DNA from: Chlorella sorokiniana
Lineage: Eukaryota; Chlorophyta; Trebouxiophyceae; Chlorellales; Chlorellaceae
NCBI GenBank assembly: GCA_025917655.1
Contig: CP084609.1
Coordinates: 1,488,001-1,552,000, forward strand
Length of the DNA: 64,000 nt
Direction of reading: 5' to 3'
Shown in pieces: positions 1-12,048 of the stretch. The position numbers were made by a program, and so were the translations under genes. The first letter of the stretch is position 1; each line of letters begins with the position of its first letter. The notes beneath the pieces were generated by a model, which made no database searches, was not told the origin of the DNA, and saw nothing but the letters and a program-made list of their open reading frames with translations.

Positions 1-3000
1 TCACCAGGAAGATGATGTTGGGCATGCGGTGGCCCACGTAGGCGCGCACGCCGCTGCGCGGCAAAAGGGAGGCGCGCAGGCAGGAAGGCGGCAGTTGAGG
101 GACCATGCTAGGCCCGGGGGGCCCGGGGGACCCGGCGGGCGGCGGCTGCACATGCCATCCCCTTCCCAGCCCTGCTGCCTGAGCGCGGCAAAGGAAATGC
201 AGCTGCCCGCCCCCCCGCCCCCCGCCCCCACCCCCCCCCCCGCCACCCCCTCCACCCACGTGTATATCTCCCAGGCGATGACGCCAAAGGACCAGACGTC
301 CGCCGCGCGCGTCAGCAGGCCGTCGGTCATCAGCTCGGGCGCCATGTGGGAGCAGGTGCCAAAGGAGGCGGTGGAGACCTCCCCCGCCGCCACGCGCGCC
401 AGCCCAAAGTCGCCGACCCGCGCGGAAGCCGCGGTCGTCCTCCTCGCCCGGCTCAGCCGCATCCAGCAGCACGTTGTTGCCTGACACGGGGTGGTGTGGG
501 GGCAGGGGGCAGGGGCGCGGCATGGGCTGGGTGCCCGCAAGCGGCAGGGCAGCCCACAGCCTCCAGGGCAGTCCGCATGCGCGCCGCCCGCCCGCAACGA
601 GACATCCCCACAATCCTCCGCCCTCAAAACCCACCCGTGAGGTCGCAGTGCATGATGTCGCGAGAGTGCAGGAAGGCCATGCCGGACGCCACCTCGCGCA
701 GCGTGCGCAGCACCGACGGCATCGACGGCGGCGCCGTCAGCGCGCTTTTGCGCACCCACCCGCGGTCAACTGCAGCAGGGACGCGGGGTGGGATCAGGGT
801 GAAGGATGGACCTTGTGGCTCGGCAACGCGGGTGGGCAGCGCAGAACAGGTGGGGAGCTGTGGCAGGCAGGGAGGCTCGGCCTGCCGCCATGCGGGCCGG
901 CCGGCAGCCTGCAGCCATGCGGCTGGGCAGTGTGCCGCACCGGCCTCGATGAGCGTGCCGTGGTTGCACATCTGCTGGATCATCCAGAGCGTGCCGCCGC
1001 CGTCGGCGGGGTTGCCCATCATGGCATACTCCAGCGTCTGCACACCGGGTGGGAAGCAGAGTCGAGAGGTTCAGTTGAAGGGGCAGGACGAGTGACCAGC
1101 ATGAGGGCAGCTGCTATCGAGAGACACGGGGGGAGGCAGAATACACACGCGTTCAAACACTCGCACAGACAGAACAAGGCCACGCAAGATTGTTTTGCAG
1201 CAACCGGCTGGCCGGCACCCTCACCCTCACAACGCAGGGGTGGTGCAGCCCCTTGCTCAGCTCCGCCTCGTGCAGGGCCAGCTCCGCCGCCGAGGCGCTG
1301 CCGGCCTGGGAGGTGAAGGAGCAGTCAATCAGCTTCACCGCAACCACCTCGTCCCGCCAGAACCCGCGGTACACTGCGCGCACATCCGGGAAGGGAGGGG
1401 AGGGAGGGGCAGTCAAGGTGCTGGCGCGCTGTGAGGGGAGGCAGCCAGCACGGCGTGCAGCAGGCGTTCGTGGCCACGGCAGGCAGGGGTCAGCGACGGC
1501 AGGCACGCCGTGGGAGCGGGGCGGGAGGGCGCCGCTCACCGCGGCCAAACGACCCCGAGCCAATCATGGGCCCCATCTCCAGCCCGTCCAGCAGCTCCGG
1601 CATGCGCTTGGAGGAGAAGTTCTGCAGGTGGCGGTCCCTGCCGGCGCGAGGCTTGCCCGCCGCGGCGGCCTCGCGCTGCTCCGCGGTGGGCGTGGCGGGG
1701 GGGACATCGCGCGGATGGTTGATGCCGAGGTGGCGGGGGAGCCCTCCACCACCACAAACCAGAAGCACGAGGCGAGGGTTGGGGCGGGGGCGGAGGAGGT
1801 GCCCGCCGGGCCCTCAAACCTCGCGCCGCCGGCCTCCAGCGCCCGGGCAGGGCGCCTGCGGCAGGGCGAGGCACGATGGCCGCAGTTGATCACTGCCCCC
1901 AAGACCACAGGCGCCAGCGGTGCAATGCAGCAACACAGGGGGCGCCAACGCAAGGCAGACATGGTTCCTGTTGGGTGACGGCACCGACCCGGAAGCAGAT
2001 GCACACCGGCTGCACCGGGCCCCCACGCGCGGCGGGCGCGCGCGCTCACCCGCGTGGCACCCCTGCTCCGGCACCTTCTCCGAGGGCACCCAGTTGGGGA
2101 TGCCGATGGCCCGGTTGGGCTGCAGCTGGTCGGTGTCCCCGGGCGCAGCACCACCGACACGCGGCGCCCGGTGCGGCGGGAGGCCAGGGTGGCGCGCGTG
2201 GCGCGCCCGCCGCCACCGCCACGTCGATGGCGCATCGCCGCCTCCTGCGAGAGGGGGAGGGGCGGGCAGCCATGCAGGCAGCAGTGAGCGGGGCGGCAGG
2301 CAGGTTTGAGGGGCGAGACACTCTGCATGGCGGCTGCAGCACATCTGCCAAGCTCCCCTGGCCCTGCCGACTTGCGTTAACCCAGACGCAGGCGCCACCT
2401 GTAGGCAGGACCCGTCCTCAGGCTCCGGCGAACTCCAGCCCAGCCCCCAAAACCTTGCCCACAAACACACACACACACGCGCTCGCACCTTGTCCGCCGC
2501 GTCTGCAGGCTCAAACAGGTCCCACAGCCCGCCAGCGCCGGTGCAGGCCTCAGCGCTGTCGGCGCCCTCGTCGCGCACAAAGGCGGAGTTGGCATAGAGC
2601 AGGGGCCAGGAGCGGGAGCGCACATCCACAAGGGCCACGCTGGCTGCAAAGGGGGCAGGCGGGGCGCAGGGTTGTGTGTTGGGGGAAGGGGTGAGAAGAG
2701 GCAGGCTGGCTGGGGCCAAAGCGTGCATAGCAGGGGCAACCATCCAGCGAATAGGTGTGGGGAGCTGTGGCGTCGCAGTCGACAAGGCGGTGCACTCACT
2801 CTGCGAGGCGGCCAGCATGCGCTCGATGGCCTGCTGCCCGGCGGAGGTGGCAGCAGCCTCATCGGCCACCTCGCGCATGGAGGCTGCATCACGCTCCAGC
2901 TCTGGTTGGGTGGGTGGGGTGGGGGCAGGGGGTGGGGATCAGGCAGGAGGGTGGAACAAGCCTCAGGCGCCGGCAAGCTCGACTGGGCCGCACAGGCAGC

Positions 3001-4575
3001 AGTGTGTGAGGCACGCCAGAGCGCTGCCACGGGAAGGCGGGGCTGGCCGTGCGCGGCGCCGCCTCACCCTGCACCACCAGGTTGGCAAAGTTGATGAGCA
3101 GCGCGTACATCTCTGCTGAGAAGGAGCGGCGCTTGAGGTCCACCACGCACAGCGTGCCGTACCGCATGCCATCTGCGGGGCGAGACGGCAGGGGTGTGCA
3201 GCGCCATAGGGTTGGGGGTCCGGGAGGGGCAGGGGATGGAGGCGTGGGAGCCAGCAAGCAAGCAGGCCAGCAGCCAGCCAACAGCCAGCCACGCACTCTT
3301 GCCAACCAGCGGCGCTCCCGCGTAGAACTTGATGAACGGCGCGCCCGCCACTGCAGCAGCAGGGGCACCAGGGCGCAAGGGGTGGTTCGATGCGCTCCCT
3401 GGCTGCTTCACAGCCGGAGTGGACAGTTGCACCGTGCGGGGCAGGCGGCAGAGCCGCAAGCAGGGCACCGCTGGCCCGGCAGCCCACCGTAGGGGTTGGC
3501 GGAGAAGCGAGCGTCCTCTGAAGCATCCTCGGTGATCAACACTGCAGGAGCGGGGGCCCAGCGGGCGACACCAGCGGGTCAGCCGCCAGCCGAGGCAGCC
3601 GGGGAACCTCGCTGCCAGGTGGCCGCACCGCAGCGTGCCGGCCTTCACACAGACTCACCCTCGGGCGTGTTGGGCACGCTGATGTAGTTGCACCAGCTGC
3701 CCTCGCGCGTCACGCACACGCCAAACGGCCCCACCTTGCTCTGCACGGGGTCAGGCGGGCGACAGCGGCCAGTGGGCCTCGTGCGAGCAGCAGGCGGGAC
3801 GCGGCCAACATTCCGCCCCCTGGTCACACCCTGCCGCCGCAGGCAGCGCCCGCTTGCCTTGAACCATACGCGGTCCTCGGTGATGAGGGTGATGAGGGCC
3901 ACCGGGGTCTGGAAGATGCTGGCCATCAGCCTGCAGCTCACGGGAAGCATGGAGCACACACACAAGTGAGACCGCGTCCCGCACGTGGCCCACAGACAGT
4001 GGCCAGTGGCTCCCCTGGCCGTTGAGACGTGCCGTAGCAGTGCTCGAGGGGCGCAGCGCGGGCAGCAGCTAAGTGCCCCTTCGCGGCTGCCGCTCGTTGC
4101 AGTCCCAGGGCGCGCCACTCACTTGGTGATCGCGTTGAAGCGGGGTCGTCCACCGGTGTGTCCACCACACCCAGTGTATTCACCGCGTCCTGGCGCTCCT
4201 GTTCTCCGTCAAAGCCGCGGCAGTCGCACATCATGACGGGCCCGCCGGAGCCGACGCAGGAAGCGGGCGCCGACGGGGCGGCAGAGGGCGCCGGCGTGAC
4301 GTCCTTGCTGGTCAGAGAGCCAGGCTTCCCCCGCTAGACTGCATCGACTTGATTTCACTGCCATTGTCGCTATCAGTCTTGCCAGGCAGGTGCTTAGACA
4401 CGGCGCGGCCTGCGAGGGCGAGGGGAGAGGGCGACGGAGGGTCGGCAGGGGCGCAAGCAGGGGAGTCAGAATCGGCGGCTCGCAGCGCGCTTCGTCGCGC
4501 CCAAAACGTCGGCATATGGCTCACCGAGACCACGACCTCCGCCCCAGGGACTGTCTTGCTTTGTGAGCACCCCAT
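1..4575 (-). CDS. GAF-PAS-protein kinase, lipid-anchored (3' end off window)
   Basis: Multi-exon minus-strand gene whose 3' end lies beyond the left edge. I place the start at 4575, where MGCSQSK gives an N-myristoylation Gly2 and a palmitoylation Cys3, so the kinase probably sits on a membrane. In order the pieces are: GAF (LGVVDTPVDD near 4180, TPVALITLITEDRVWFK near 3900, GTLCVVDLKRRSFSAEMYAL near 3130); PAS-like (VDVRSRSWPLLYANSAFV near 2620); then a TKL-type kinase with glycine loop IGSGSFGR (about 1555), VAVK lysine (about 1345), catalytic loop HCDLTGG (about 640), DFGLAR (about 410) and the APE-like TCSHMAPEL (about 340). The HRD arginine is Cys, so it is a non-RD kinase; such loops are known in algal kinases. 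The frame slips in G/C runs at about 4142 and 4328, and again near 418. Domain identity is firm; exon edges and the substrate are not known. Confidence 0.85.
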
Positions 4576-5816
4576 GGTTGAGGGCCCCTTTGCGCGTGGT
4601 TGCCCCGCAGGAAAAACGCTGCTGTGCTGCCTCAACGCTCTTGAGGGGCCAGACGGCCCAGTGAGCGCCGGAGTTGCGCGTCCGCGCCAGGCGGCCCCAC
4701 CGTGCCAGGCGAGGGCCAAACTGTGGGTTTAGCAGCACAGTAGACAACAACTAAGCAACTTGAACAGACCCCGCGCCTCTGCCGGAACAGTAGAGTCCAG
4801 TAGCCCCGCTGGGCAGGCCAGCCACAATGCACGGCAGCCTATGCACGTGAAAGAAGCAGCTGAAGTGGGATTCAGTAGCAGGCGGGGGATCACTGCCAAA
4901 AAGGATAACGCGTTGGGCAAACCCGAGCCAGAAGGTCCTCCCCATCCAGTGGGCGGCCCGGCGCCGCCGCCCGCAGGCTGTCTGAACCGCTTACAATCTG
5001 GTAGATGATAAGGAGCATGGATAAACTTTGTTAAACCACTTGGAATAGCAGCAGAACGACTCTGCGCGTGGCAGAAAAGTTCACCTTAAACCCCGCCCAC
5101 CGCGCGCAATTGCCGCACGGCCCAGCCGCTTGGCCCCTTCCGCAGCCACCTCCCAAGCCCCTTCCAAAGCCCCCGACGAAACGGTTACCGTCCAAATTGT
5201 CATTCATTCCTTACAGTCTCTATTTGGAGCCGCCTAGGGCAAAGGCGCATATGATTTTCCAGTCTTGTTCAGACAACATCATCTATGCAAGCGTTGCCGT
5301 CAGCATCTCCCAGGCCTCCAGCAAGGCTAGTACTGGGTGCGGCTTTGTGGGTGCTTTGATGGTCTCCAAACTCCAGTTTAGCTGAAAAGATTGCCCGACA
5401 AAGCTGGGGGCTCAGTTATCTTTTGTTGTGTGCACAAGGGTCTCGTCATGATCGCGCGGCAGGGTTTGTTGATGTCTGCCTGAGCTTATCCATCGTAGTT
5501 CGCCCCGTATCGTTGCCGGACAAGGAGCAGCCAGTGCAAGTGTGAGCAACCCCCTCTGTTGACGGCGACACAACCCCACCCATAACAAGGTGACTCGAGC
5601 ACTCAACTAGTAGCTCAACGCAAGTTTTGTGATCGTGCAGCCGAACAGGCGGGCCGACCCTTCCACCGCTGCTGCCACCGCCGCCAACGCCCGTTGCCGA
5701 CCAGTGTTGCGCCGCTGGCACCCGAGGGCAACCTGGCCATGCAAAGCCCCTGACCCTCTTTTGTCGCCCCTGACCCTCTTTTGTCGCCCTCTTTCCTACA
5801 AACGCCGTGCAGAAGG
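4576..5816. other. Intergenic region, divergent promoters
   Basis: About 1.2 kb between the divergent kinase and SRPBCC genes. It is clearly less GC-rich than the flanking exons and holds only short, unconserved frames, so I see no gene. A perfect 20-base unit (TGACCCTCTTTTGTCGCCCC and its neighbour) is repeated in tandem at about 5749-5788, directly upstream of the SRPBCC start. Confidence 0.5.
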
Positions 5817-6389
5817 ATGCCGACAGGCAGCATCAGCACCGAGATTGACATCGATGCCCCTCCTGAGGCAGTCTGGGCCGTCCTGGCTGATGGACCGGCG
5901 TACCCGGCCTGGAACCCTTTTGTCAAGAAGCTGGAGGGCGAGTTGAACGCGGGGCAGCGCATAACTGTGCACATCCAGCCGCCGGGCAAGAGCGTTGCCA
6001 CCTTCAAACCAGTGCTGCTAAAGGGTAAGGTGCTGCCGAAGGGCAGCATGCATGGCTGTGGGCATGCCTTCATGCAGCCTGGCCACGCATTCCAGCTCCC
6101 TGCATCTCTCCGATGCACAAGCCGTTTTGCCTTGCCCGCAGTCGAGCCCGGCAAGGAGCTGCGTTGGCGAGGCAGCCTGCCCATCCCGGGCCTGTTTGTG
6201 GGTGAGCACTACTTTGTGATCAACCCCGTGGGCGACGGCAAGTCTCACCTTACACACGGCGAGCACTTCCACGGGCTGCTTGTGCCGCTGCTTGGGGGCA
6301 TGCTCAAGGCCAGCGAGGCTGGGTTCAAGGACATGAACTCGGCGCTGAAGCAGCGCGCAGAGGCGGCGGCTGCCGCTGGGAGCAACTGA
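5817..6389 (+). CDS. SRPBCC (START/Bet v1-like) domain protein
   Basis: A small ligand-binding or cyclase-like protein of the SRPBCC superfamily. The start MPTGSISTEIDIDAPPEAVW is the first in-frame ATG, because the ATG at 5739 is closed by a stop after four codons. Conserved features are IDIDAPPEAVWAVLADG, the PAWNPFVKKLEG turn, VEPGKELRWRGSLPIPGLF and the terminal amphipathic helix. There are two exons. The intron at 6025-6141 is 117 nt, a multiple of three and free of stops, so the frame reads through it; splicing joins PVLLK to VEPGKELRW, as in relatives. The protein is about 151 residues when spliced. No transit peptide is seen, so it is likely cytosolic. The ligand cannot be told from sequence. 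Confidence 0.85.
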   Translation: MPTGSISTEIDIDAPPEAVWAVLADGPAYPAWNPFVKKLEGELNAGQRITVHIQPPGKSVATFKPVLLKGKVLPKGSMHGCGHAFMQPGHAFQLPASLRCTSRFALPAVEPGKELRWRGSLPIPGLFVGEHYFVINPVGDGKSHLTHGEHFHGLLVPLLGGMLKASEAGFKDMNSALKQRAEAAAAAGSN

Positions 6390-6601
6390 GCATGAATGCT
6401 CGATGAGGGCGCACGTATACTAGCACCACAACCTTTTAATGTGCGGCTTGGCCTCAAGACTAACACAAATGAATGGCAGACCACGACAAATGCACAGATA
6501 ACCTTTGCGCTATTGACAACCCGACTCCTTGTCCCTGTTTCCTCGTTGTTTCCCTATGTTTTTATTCAAACAATGCACTTGTACGGACTTACCTGCCATG
6601 A

Positions 6602-6606
6602 TGTAA
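6602..6606 (+). terminator. TGTAA poly(A) signal of the SRPBCC gene
   Basis: Green algae use UGUAA as the poly(A) signal. This is the first one after the stop codon, about 213 nt downstream. Confidence 0.5.
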
Positions 6607-6948
6607 CACATAGACATTGACCGGGTGAATGCCACACACTGCAGACACGCATGGATACCTCGGCGTGCGTGGCGTGCAACCATGCCCCTGCAGCTTAAGC
6701 CCTTCGCGTCATCTGCAGCCTACCCATCAGTGCAATCTATCACACAATCTTGAACGTGCGCCGCAGGCTCGCAAAGGCACCCTTCACTCTCGGCGACTCT
6801 TGTGCACCTGAGCTCCCCCTGTCTTGTTGCCGTTCCGTCACAAAATTTACTTCGTCTAGGTCGTCCTAACGCCGTAGGCACCGCGTATCCACCCGTTGGC
6901 GCCCTGTACCGCAAGAGGAGCAGAGGTTGTTGAGAGCCGGACCCCTCA

Positions 6949-8823
6949 ATGGAGCCCCCGCTTCACTTCAGGGCTTCGGCGGGGCCCTCCGTAGCAAGCA
7001 GCGCATTTGATGACTCGGCGCAGCTGGAGGAGTCTCCCGGGAAGCGGGGCTGCCGGGCCGCCTGGCCGCCGGGCAGCGCCGCCGGCTCCTCGGCAGCGTG
7101 GACGGCCCTGACTGCCAGCGAGGACGACAAGCTCACCGCCACAGGCAGCGACGGCGACTGGCGGGAGAGGGAGTTCTATGTGCCTGCAAGCGTTGCGGGC
7201 GGGGGCCTGCTGGAGGGCTTCCTCGATCCCGAGGAGGACGGCAGCGGCTACGGCGCCGACGAGCTGCTGCCACTCACCCGCCGCCCGAGATGCTGGCAGT
7301 TGCCTGGATGGTGCTGCTGCTGGCGGCCGCAGCAGGAGTGAACCTCTACACGGCTCTGGCGGCGCCGGGCGGCAGCGAGCACAGGCAGTCGAGACGCCAA
7401 GGGCGCAGCCTAGGATGCACCGCCGGCCGCCGCCACGTAAGTGCCATCGAGGTTTGGACACCAGCAACGCACTGGCGTGCTTGCAGGGCTTGCTCGAGGA
7501 GCACGTGAACCAAGCTTGAGCAGCTTACTGTCACCGCTTGAAACATTCCCCTGCCCATGCAGCACCCGCGCCGCCTTCGCCACCGGGGCACTGCTCGGCG
7601 GCACCTGCACTGCAGAGCGAGCGGTACAGCGGCCTGTCGGTCACCTTCCCCACAGTGAGCTGGGCTCCCTCCTGGGCAGCAGGTCCTGGGCGGCAGGGGG
7701 TAAGGGCCTAGCAGCCGCGCGGGAGGCGGGGCGTCCCAGCGCATCTGTGCAAGGGCTAGCCGCACCCACACCAAATTCTTTCAGCACGCATCTCATCGGG
7801 CCCGCCTTTAATCACAACGCCCGGCTTTTGCTGATACTGTTGTGTCGTGCCTGCGCCGCCCACCATGCAGGAGGCGGCACACTACCAGGACAACACGGCG
7901 CTGAAGGAGGCGGGGGTGGGCGCAAATCAGGTGGCGGTGGTTGGAGGTAGCAGCGCGCTGGCCGGCGGCGTCGGCGGACTCAGCGGCAGCGGCAGCGCCA
8001 GTACGGCAGGGGCCAGCGAAGCCGAAGCCCGCACGCCGCTGTACTATAATGGGCGGGTGCCAGCGTACTGCCTGGTGACTGTGGAGGGTGAGGAGGGGTT
8101 GAGGGTGGGCCAGCGGGAATGGTGGGGCAAGGGGGTGCAAGGGAGGAAGTGTTGGTGCAGCGGAGCAAGTGGAGCACGCAGGCTTCTGCACCAGCGCTGA
8201 CAGCGTAGCAAGGTTCTGTTTCACAGGTGATTGTTTGGCTGCCCAGTCGCCCCAACAACCCACCTCCACCCTTGCAGCCACCTACACGTGCTGGGAGTAT
8301 GACAAGCCCTGCATCTGGAGCGTGCACGAGGGGCGGAGCCGCTGCCAGGCAAGCTGCTCCCCTTGCTGCCACTCCCGTCGTCGCTGCAGCCTGCAGGTCC
8401 GTAGTGTCACCCGCATGCCGGCAGGCTGTCACTGGACCTGCCTGCACGGCTCCTTGCCCGCCCGTGCAGGCAGCCTGCGCAAACACAGCCGCCTGCTACG
8501 CGGCGGCCAACCTGCGGGCCCACCCGCTGCGAGAGCGGGTGTGCGGCCTGCTGGCCGCCGCGCGCCCTGCCTGCACCGCCATGGAGTCCACGGCGGCGGG
8601 GCTGCGCCAGCTGCGGGCGTACTATCGGGTGTGTGGGGCCACGGGCGGGGAGCCCAGCACTGGCGCTGCTGGCTGTCGGTCTGGTAGATCGTGCGGCTGG
8701 TCCCTGTCCATGGACATTGCTCGCTGCCTGAAGGCCTGCTTCGCTCTTGTGCCCCTGCAGCTTAACCTCTGCATGGCGCCGCCGCAGCCGCCGCAGCCGC
8801 AGCCGCCGGCACCACCGCCGTAG
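6949..8823 (+). CDS. Single-pass membrane protein with Cys-rich C-terminal region
   Basis: Not a recognised family. I read six exons: 6949-7436, 7563-7652, 7871-8087, 8280-8348 (or 8396), 8470-8628 and 8761-8823. The N-terminal ~115 residues are polar and probably cytosolic. They are followed by a transmembrane helix (MLAVAWMVLLLAAAAGVNLY). The rest contains a Gly/Ser/Ala-rich linker and a short Cys-rich module (TYTCWEYDKPCIW, then AACANTAACYAAANL and VCGLL...RPAC), ending in a Pro/Gln tail. The layout suggests a type II membrane protein with a disulfide-bonded lumenal or outside domain. The helix is one base out of frame with the N-terminal part at a CCC run (7284-7286). Exon 4 may end at a GC donor (8349) or at a GT donor 48 nt further on; both keep frame. 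Confidence 0.6.
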
Positions 8824-9518
8824 ATGGAAGCCAGGCTTGCCGCTGGGACGAGAACGCAGCAAACAGCCCAGCACCTGACTGTGGTGAGGCAGGGGGCCAG
8901 AAGGGACAGCGGACAATGGCAGAAGCCAAGGAGCCACCAACGCAGCAGAAGAGGGGGAGAATGCTTCTGCTGCGGTGGCTGACGCCCCCACGTGAGCATG
9001 CTCACAAGCCTTGCAAGCCTTCCCAGTGACACACCAGGGCACCAGCCACCAACAACTTTACTCGCTGCTTAGTGTGGTTTTCCTGTGAGATTGAGAGGTG
9101 GCGGGCATTGCACAGGGGAGGCAGGCCTGGGCGATCCTGAAAGTGCCCCAAACTGATGGCCTGCATGCTGCCACGAACCGATTGGCTCAGGTAACATCTG
9201 CTGACACCATCGCTTGCATAACTGGCCAAGCCAGCCCAGGTTGCTGTAGATCTCTTGCTTGCAAGTGTGATAGGTGATATATGCATGTTCGTCAGGGCTT
9301 GAAGCATTGTGCAGGGGTAATCTGTGCATACTGATGCAAGAACTTGTGATGTGCATGTGATGTCGGGGCCGCTCCCTCTCCTTCTGACGGGTGCGACTGC
9401 TCTTCATGATCAGTGCCGCTCAGCTGTGACGGGTCAAAGCTCCATTGGGGGAACAGGTTGCACTGATCTGGTGGGCTTGGATCGTGCATGAGCCCATTCA
9501 GCGCCACTGGCCGGCAGC
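8824..9518. other. Convergent intergenic region
   Basis: About 700 bp between two convergent stop codons. It must hold both 3' UTRs. No coding pattern, RNA gene or repeat was recognised. Confidence 0.5.
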
Positions 9519-10153
9519 CTAGGCCAGCTTGCGGCGCGCGCTCACCAGCACGCCCGAGGTCAGCACCCCGCCGTCATCCCTGGCGCGGTCCCAGCCGCTG
9601 GCTTGCTGCAGGCGGCATGGAGGGGAGGGGATGTTGGTGCATGCGAGCCAGCTCCAGCCGCTCCCTGTGACGTACGCATGGCGTTGTGGGCAGCGCTCGG
9701 CAGCCTGTGGTGCCTGGCCCACCTTGAGGAAGCAGCAGCCCGAGATGGGGTAGGGGAAACGGTCGTCGCACAGGTCCGGCGGCGACATGGTCCTGCAGAA
9801 ACGTGGCGACACAGGCAGAGGTCCAGTGGGATCGCCGCCACCGCCGCTGTGTCCCACAGCGGAATGGAGTGTCCACCCTGCTGCCAGCTACTCACCAGGC
9901 GCCACAGCCATCGGTCTGGGCGCAGGCGTTGCAGCAGTCGACGTCAGAGATGGTGGGGACCACCAAGTCCCGACCTGCACCCGGAAACGCATGCTTGCTT
10001 CATGCTTGCGTACTGGCTAGCGAGGCAGACACCTGTCCAAAGCAGGCATAGCGTGAGGCATGCAGCATGGGCCTGGTGCTTCACACACGTGCGCATGCCC
10101 CCCACCCCCACCCCCACCACCACCCCCACCACCACCACACACATACACCATTA

Positions 10154-10188
<35 letters not shown>

Positions 10189-12048
10189 TCCACCCACCCA
10201 CCAACAACGACACTTTCGTTTCTTTGGGCACCCTTCTCTCGGCCCCCAGCCACGCAGGCGGCCATGCTCACCGCTGCTGGTCTGCAGGTCCCCGTTCATG
10301 AAGTTGGTGTCGTACTCGAGGGTGCACTCAGCGGCGGGCGGGGAGTCGACGAAGCCGCTCACCATGCCCGGCTCGGAGCGCATCTCAAACCCGGTTCCTT
10401 TCTGCAGTCGACACGGAAGAAGGTGTGCGGCTTTCTGCAGCTGGCTGCAGCGAGCAGGCTCGTGGGGTGCAGGCAGCACGATTGCACGTGCAGGGCGCGG
10501 CCAGCAGGAGCGGCTCGCCGGACATCCTCGCCTTGAGGAAGCAGCAGCCTGGGGCGTTGGGGAAGCGCTCCCTGCAGTTGCCTGCGCCGGCGGTCCAGGT
10601 CCACGCGTTGCAGAAGTCGTACAGCGAGCAGGCCTGGCAGCAGTCGTCCGGGGTGGCGGCGGGCACAGCGGTGTCTGCCCACTTGGCTGCATGGCGGAGG
10701 GGGATGGGGAGGGCACCGACATCACAACGAGCGCTGGCGCCCGGGGGTCCACGTGGCGTCCCGACCCTGCAGGGTGCTCGCCGCCGTGCCCGCTCCCCCC
10801 CCCGTGCGGCACCTCAGCCACTCACTGGTCACGGGCACGATGTCGCCGCCGTAGAAGTCGGTGTCGTAGTAGATGGAGGGGGAGCAGGTGGAGGAGGCGG
10901 CGCCTGACGACGTGTCGACGGCGGAGCCGGAGGAGGAGCCGTCGCACTCTGGCTTGCACAGGCAGCACCCGTGGTCGAAGTACCTGCCGGGAGGGGGGCG
11001 GGCAATTTCAGCATGAGCGCTCATGCATGTTCCCACGTGAGGCTGGCTGGCAAGGTGTTGTGCCGAGTGCAGCAGCAGCGTATGTTCGCCGCACATCCAT
11101 GCACGCATGTAGCGGCAGCTGTGAGTGAAAGCCTCACCAAGTGAAGCACTCCGGATACAGTGACTCGCAGTAGACTGCGCATGACTGCATGGGAACCATC
11201 AATTATCAAGCCGGTTGAGTGGCAGAGGATGCTGCAGCCCAACAGCCGGCACAGTGCTAGCGACAGGCGTTTGTGGATGGGATGCCAGAGTGTGCTGCGG
11301 GCGCAGCCATGCTGCAGGCGACCCACCGCCGCATCTCCCTGCGGAGTCTGGTCGCTGGCGCAAGATGCGGTGGCCGGTGCTGAATCAGGAGCGGAGCAGC
11401 CATCGGAGCTTTCAAAGCCCTCGACTGCCTCCGCAGTGTTGACGCCCGCCTCCACCGCACTGTTCACAGCAGTGTGGCAGGCAGGGTTGAGAAATCCACC
11501 CAAGAACCCTCCAACAATGTTCCCAATTACGGGAAGAAATGATCCAAGCGCAGCACCCTTTGCAACAGTGCCTGCACAAGCAACAGCATTTGTTGCTGCA
11601 TTGACGCCTGCCGTCACCGCCTCTCCTGCATCGCGCACTGCCTGCGCCGCTTCGTCATTGCCGCAGGCATCTAGCCCGTCCGCGACAAAATCGGCAACCT
11701 GCGTCGGTGCAATTCGAGTACATGTCTACAGTCACATACGCTGCCATGGTAGCAAAGTTCCTTTGCTGTCGCCGTGCGGCGGCGGCAGCAGGCTTGGGCG
11801 TAGGCGCTTACCGTCTCGGCACCGGCCGACACAGCTTGGGCGATGATTTCCTTCCCTTTCTGCCTTGCAAATCCCGCCACGGCATCAATGACGCCTGCGC
11901 AAAGCACTAGAGGAGAAGGTGAGCCAGGCAGGGGGAACCGTGCCCCTCACCGTGTCGCAACACACAAGCGGGCGACTAACACACCGGCTGCGGTGCCCGA
12001 AACAAGCAAAGCGACTATTGTGAATGCAATGAGCCGCTTGGTCGCCAT
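9519..12048 (-). CDS. Secreted Cys-rich protein with PAN/apple-like repeats
   Basis: About ten exons. The start at 12048 gives a signal peptide (MATKRLIAFTIVALLVSG followed by TAAG). Next comes an Ala/Gly-rich, weakly hydrophobic region (11330-11710, with a Gly-rich VIGNIVGGFLGGFLNPAC). Then come repeated modules built as YDT(D/N)F..GD, CC.AC...C.AW and GCCFLK. Clear examples are DDCCQACSLYDFCNAWTW and GCCFLK (10510-10680), DVDCCNACAQTDGCGAW (about 9900-9950) and ISGCCFLKVG (about 9730). YYDTDFYGGDI (about 10855) and EYDTNFMNGDL (about 10300) mark two paralogous units. The spacing resembles PAN/apple domains, which bind carbohydrate or protein outside the cell. The gene looks intact apart from uncertain exon edges. 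Family membership is inferred from the Cys pattern, not from a search. Confidence 0.65.
10154..10185. repeat. (CA)n microsatellite in an intron of the PAN-like gene
   Basis: A run of 16 CA units, preceded by about 50 bases of impure CCCCAC/CACCAC repeat. It lies in an intron of the minus-strand PAN-like gene. Confidence 0.9.

Noticed and set aside
7098-7508. A separate small membrane protein starting at MLAVAWMVLLL
   Set aside because: The preceding frame is coding-like and is joined by a one-base change in a C run; both halves fit one gene better.
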